Part shown: positions 19,158 through 20,781 of the stretch, piece by piece
Layout: every line of letters begins with the position of its first letter
Position numbering within the stretch: the stretch's first letter is position 1
Origin: VGJJ01 sp964480705
GTDB taxonomy: Archaea > Iainarchaeota > Iainarchaeia > Iainarchaeales > VGJJ01
Assembly: GCA_964480705.1 (NCBI GenBank)
Contig: CAYZPC010000015.1
Location: 1-20,781 of the forward strand
Reading direction: 5' to 3'
Length of the DNA stretch: 20,781 bases
The notes under the pieces: model-generated
Told to the model about the DNA's origin: nothing
The model's database searches: none
The model's input: only the letters and a program-made list of their open reading frames with translations
Translations under genes and position numbers: made by a program

Positions 19158-20180
19158 ATGGTTCACATCTTCCATTATTCCCTCGAAAAGCCCTTGCCCG
19201 CGTTGAGCGGCGAATGGCTCACCACGCTTTCGACCTACACGTTTACCACGTATGCCATTGGCTTGCGTACCCCCAAAATGGAGGGTAAAAAGACCCTCCT
19301 CGCCTCCCTGCGTGAAGCGGTTTCCGCCCATTCTTTGTTTTCAGACAAGACCCCCGTGCTTCAGCACCCGGACGTGGAAATTGTTTTTGATGAAATAACT
19401 AATCAAGTCGCGGTGCACATTTTTCCGGTTATTATTACAGGACGTTACACTAAACTCCAACGCACGATTGCGCAAACGCGCCATTTTTGTTTCGAGTGTA
19501 AAGGTGCCGGCCGAAAGAATGGAAAAATCTGCCCACAATGCAAGGGCGAAAAAGTTCTCACTAAAGAAAGTGTGCAAGAACTCATTACTCCTTTTTTTCA
19601 AAAAGAATTTTCGTGCAGAGAAGTATTATTTCACGGCGCAGGTCGAGAAGATGTGGATGTGCGCATGCTCGGACGTGGACGGCCTTTTGCGTTGACATTA
19701 GAAAATCCAAAGTTGCGCACATTGGATGTTGAAAAATTACAATCACACATTAATCGTGCATTGAAAGACAAAGTTGAATTATTCGAATTGAAAATCGGCC
19801 ACGCGCAAGATGTAGAAAAAGTCACGCGCACGTATCACACGAAGCGCTACCGCGCCCTCGTGGAGAGTCCCGAGAAAATCAACATGAATCCGCTCACGCC
19901 TTTCTTAGAACAAAAAATGGATGTGTTACAAATGACCCCTACTCGCGTGGAAAAGCGCCGCGTCATGAAAGAGCGTCCGCATTGGATTATTTTAGAGAGT
20001 TTCAAACGCATCAGCGATCACACCATTGAAGTAGAATTGCACGCTTCCGCGGGATGTTACATTAAGGAATTCATCTCCGGAGACGATGGGCGAAGCAAGC
20101 CTTCGTTGAAAGACTGGTTGCGCGTTCCGTGCGTGTGTAAAGAATTAGACGTGTTGGAAATCGTCGATGTTGAAATGTGA
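19158..20180 (+). CDS. pus10: tRNA pseudouridine synthase Pus10
   Basis: Archaeal Pus10 makes pseudouridine 54 and/or 55 in the T-loop of tRNA. The 340-residue protein has an N-terminal THUMP-like region (about 20-105), a four-Cys site (Cys 111, 114, 125, 128, in CFECKG and CPQCKG), the catalytic motif HGAGREDVDVRMLGRGRPF with Asp 165, and a C-terminal half with YHTKRYRALVESP and AGCYIKEFISGDDGRSKPSL. It is shorter than many archaeal Pus10 proteins (around 400 or more residues) because the extra N-terminal zinc-binding segment is missing. The ATG at 19158 is preferred to the GTG at 19152 because of its AGT-ATG context and the TATA spacing. Confidence 0.94.
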   Translation: MVHIFHYSLEKPLPALSGEWLTTLSTYTFTTYAIGLRTPKMEGKKTLLASLREAVSAHSLFSDKTPVLQHPDVEIVFDEITNQVAVHIFPVIITGRYTKLQRTIAQTRHFCFECKGAGRKNGKICPQCKGEKVLTKESVQELITPFFQKEFSCREVLFHGAGREDVDVRMLGRGRPFALTLENPKLRTLDVEKLQSHINRALKDKVELFELKIGHAQDVEKVTRTYHTKRYRALVESPEKINMNPLTPFLEQKMDVLQMTPTRVEKRRVMKERPHWIILESFKRISDHTIEVELHASAGCYIKEFISGDDGRSKPSLKDWLRVPCVCKELDVLEIVDVEM

Positions 20181-20182
20181 TT

Positions 20183-20224
20183 TGTAAAATAATAAAAAAT
20201 AGGTACAGCCGCTCGCGCGGCTGT
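20183..20224 (-). terminator. Hairpin-plus-U-tract terminator of the isocitrate-type dehydrogenase gene
   Basis: On the minus strand, 4 nt after the stop, ACAGCCGC and GCGGCTGT (20224-20205) form a perfect 8-bp stem with a 4-nt loop, followed by ACC and then TATTTTTTATTATTTT. It fits an intrinsic terminator; on the plus strand (pus10) no T-run follows. Confidence 0.75.
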
Positions 20225-20228
20225 TCAT

Positions 20229-20781
20229 TCAGAAGTCGTAATCTTTATTCCGCTCAGGTTGGGCGTACAAATCCGCGTGCGCGCGCTGGCCTGTTGATGC
20301 GTGGCTGAGTTTTTTGTACTCAGCAATCACTGCATCAGCCATTTCGTTGGTGCCTACCGCAGATTCTTCTTGTCCTTTAGGCTTCAAATCGTATGTGACG
20401 TTTTTGTTTTCTTTAATCACATTCGCAATAGCCTGTTCGAGCGTGTCCGCGGCTTTCAATTCGTTCAAGTGGCGGAGCATCATTACGCCTGAAAGGAGCA
20501 TCGCGGTGGGATTAACCTTGTTCATTCCCTTGTATTTGGGCGCGCTCCCATGCACGGCTTCGAATATGGCTAAATCCTTTCCAATGTTCGCTCCCGGCGC
20601 CACGCCGAGTCCGCCCACGAGTCCGGCGCACAAATCAGAGATAATGTCTCCGTACAAATTAGGCAGCACCAACACATCATACACTTCGGGCTTTTGCACC
20701 AATTGCATGCACATGTTGTCCACAATCACGTCTTCAAATTGTATTTGAGGGTATTTCTCCGCGACCTTTCGTGCCACGTTC
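20229..20781 (-). CDS. Isocitrate/isopropylmalate dehydrogenase family protein, C-terminal part
   Basis: The gene enters from beyond 20781; 184 codons including the stop are visible. They carry the metal/substrate Asp cluster in PNLYGDIISDLCAGLVGGLGVAPGANIG, the cofactor loop EAVHGSAPKYKG, and NPTAMLLSGVMMLRHL. The upstream FEDVIVDNMCMQLVQKPEVYDVLVLPN contains the conserved Asp of the family. The wording is closest to NAD-linked isocitrate dehydrogenases (isocitrate to 2-oxoglutarate and CO2), but 3-isopropylmalate or homoisocitrate dehydrogenase cannot be excluded without the N-terminal half. A short tail after the last helix (about 20 residues, ending in Asp-Tyr-Asp-Phe) looks extra. The gene ends in a hairpin terminator. 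Confidence 0.9.
   Translation of the reverse strand, partial: NVARKVAEKYPQIQFEDVIVDNMCMQLVQKPEVYDVLVLPNLYGDIISDLCAGLVGGLGVAPGANIGKDLAIFEAVHGSAPKYKGMNKVNPTAMLLSGVMMLRHLNELKAADTLEQAIANVIKENKNVTYDLKPKGQEESAVGTNEMADAVIAEYKKLSHASTGQRAHADLYAQPERNKDYDF

Noticed and set aside
1..20781. CRISPR arrays, insertion sequences, phage genes, rRNA
   Set aside because: No regularly spaced repeats, transposase or integrase motifs, terminal inverted repeats or rRNA sequence were seen in reading the window.

Overview
This 20.8-kb window looks like a gene-dense chromosomal segment of an archaeon, possibly a DPANN-type lineage (the lineage is inference only). The archaeal assignment rests on RadA, the Pus10-type pseudouridine synthase, a membrane-anchored winged-helix protein of a kind typical of archaea, and promoters in which a TATA-like box is centred about 24-27 nt upstream of the start codon of most first-in-transcript genes. 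That spacing implies leaderless mRNAs. Several genes look bacterial in type (a complete SUF system, a queuine-type TGT), which suggests old horizontal acquisition. No tRNA, rRNA, CRISPR array, insertion sequence or phage gene was seen.

Layout. 1-1295 (minus): an aldehyde dehydrogenase split by a one-base frameshift near position 291. 1440-7268 (plus): a tightly packed Fe-S assembly operon, PadR regulator-sufB-sufD-sufS-sufU-sufC-sufT, with overlapping or nearly touching genes. 7287-8315 (minus): a Na+/Ca2+-exchanger-like protein preceded by a 23-codon Cys/His mini-gene that has its own TATA box and Shine-Dalgarno. 8414-9604: malic enzyme. 9621-11179: a divergent pair, a membrane protein with an outside beta domain and an inside winged helix, and a secreted helical protein. 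11251-14533: thioredoxin reductase, a Glu/Leu-type amino-acid dehydrogenase and a tRNA-guanine transglycosylase. 14582-15748: four CBS domains fused to a ribosome-hibernation-factor-like domain. 15789-16918: ferredoxin-NADP reductase-like flavoprotein plus a NIF3-insert-like (YqfO-type) protein. 16937-17617: a basic orphan. 17614-18975 (minus): an AhpD-like protein and RadA. 18976-19157: a divergent intergenic region holding a possible structured RNA. 19158-20180: Pus10. 20229-20781 (minus): C-terminal part of an isocitrate/isopropylmalate dehydrogenase.

How the genes fit together. The SUF operon supplies Fe-S clusters. TrxB, the FNR-like protein and the AhpD-like protein handle thiol and pyridine-nucleotide redox. 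Malic enzyme, the isocitrate-type dehydrogenase, the amino-acid dehydrogenase and the aldehyde dehydrogenase connect the carbon and nitrogen pools to NAD(P)H. RadA, Pus10, TGT and the CBS-HPF protein belong to information processing. First genes appear leaderless, often with the context AGT-ATG, while several internal genes have Shine-Dalgarno sequences. Two minus-strand genes (radA and the isocitrate-type dehydrogenase) end in hairpin-plus-U-tract terminators.

Most worth a second look: the 23-aa Cys/His mini-gene, the CBS-HPF fusion, the PadR-led suf operon with its Cys/His-tailed regulator, the AGT-ATG leaderless start context, and the long-range stem between radA and pus10.
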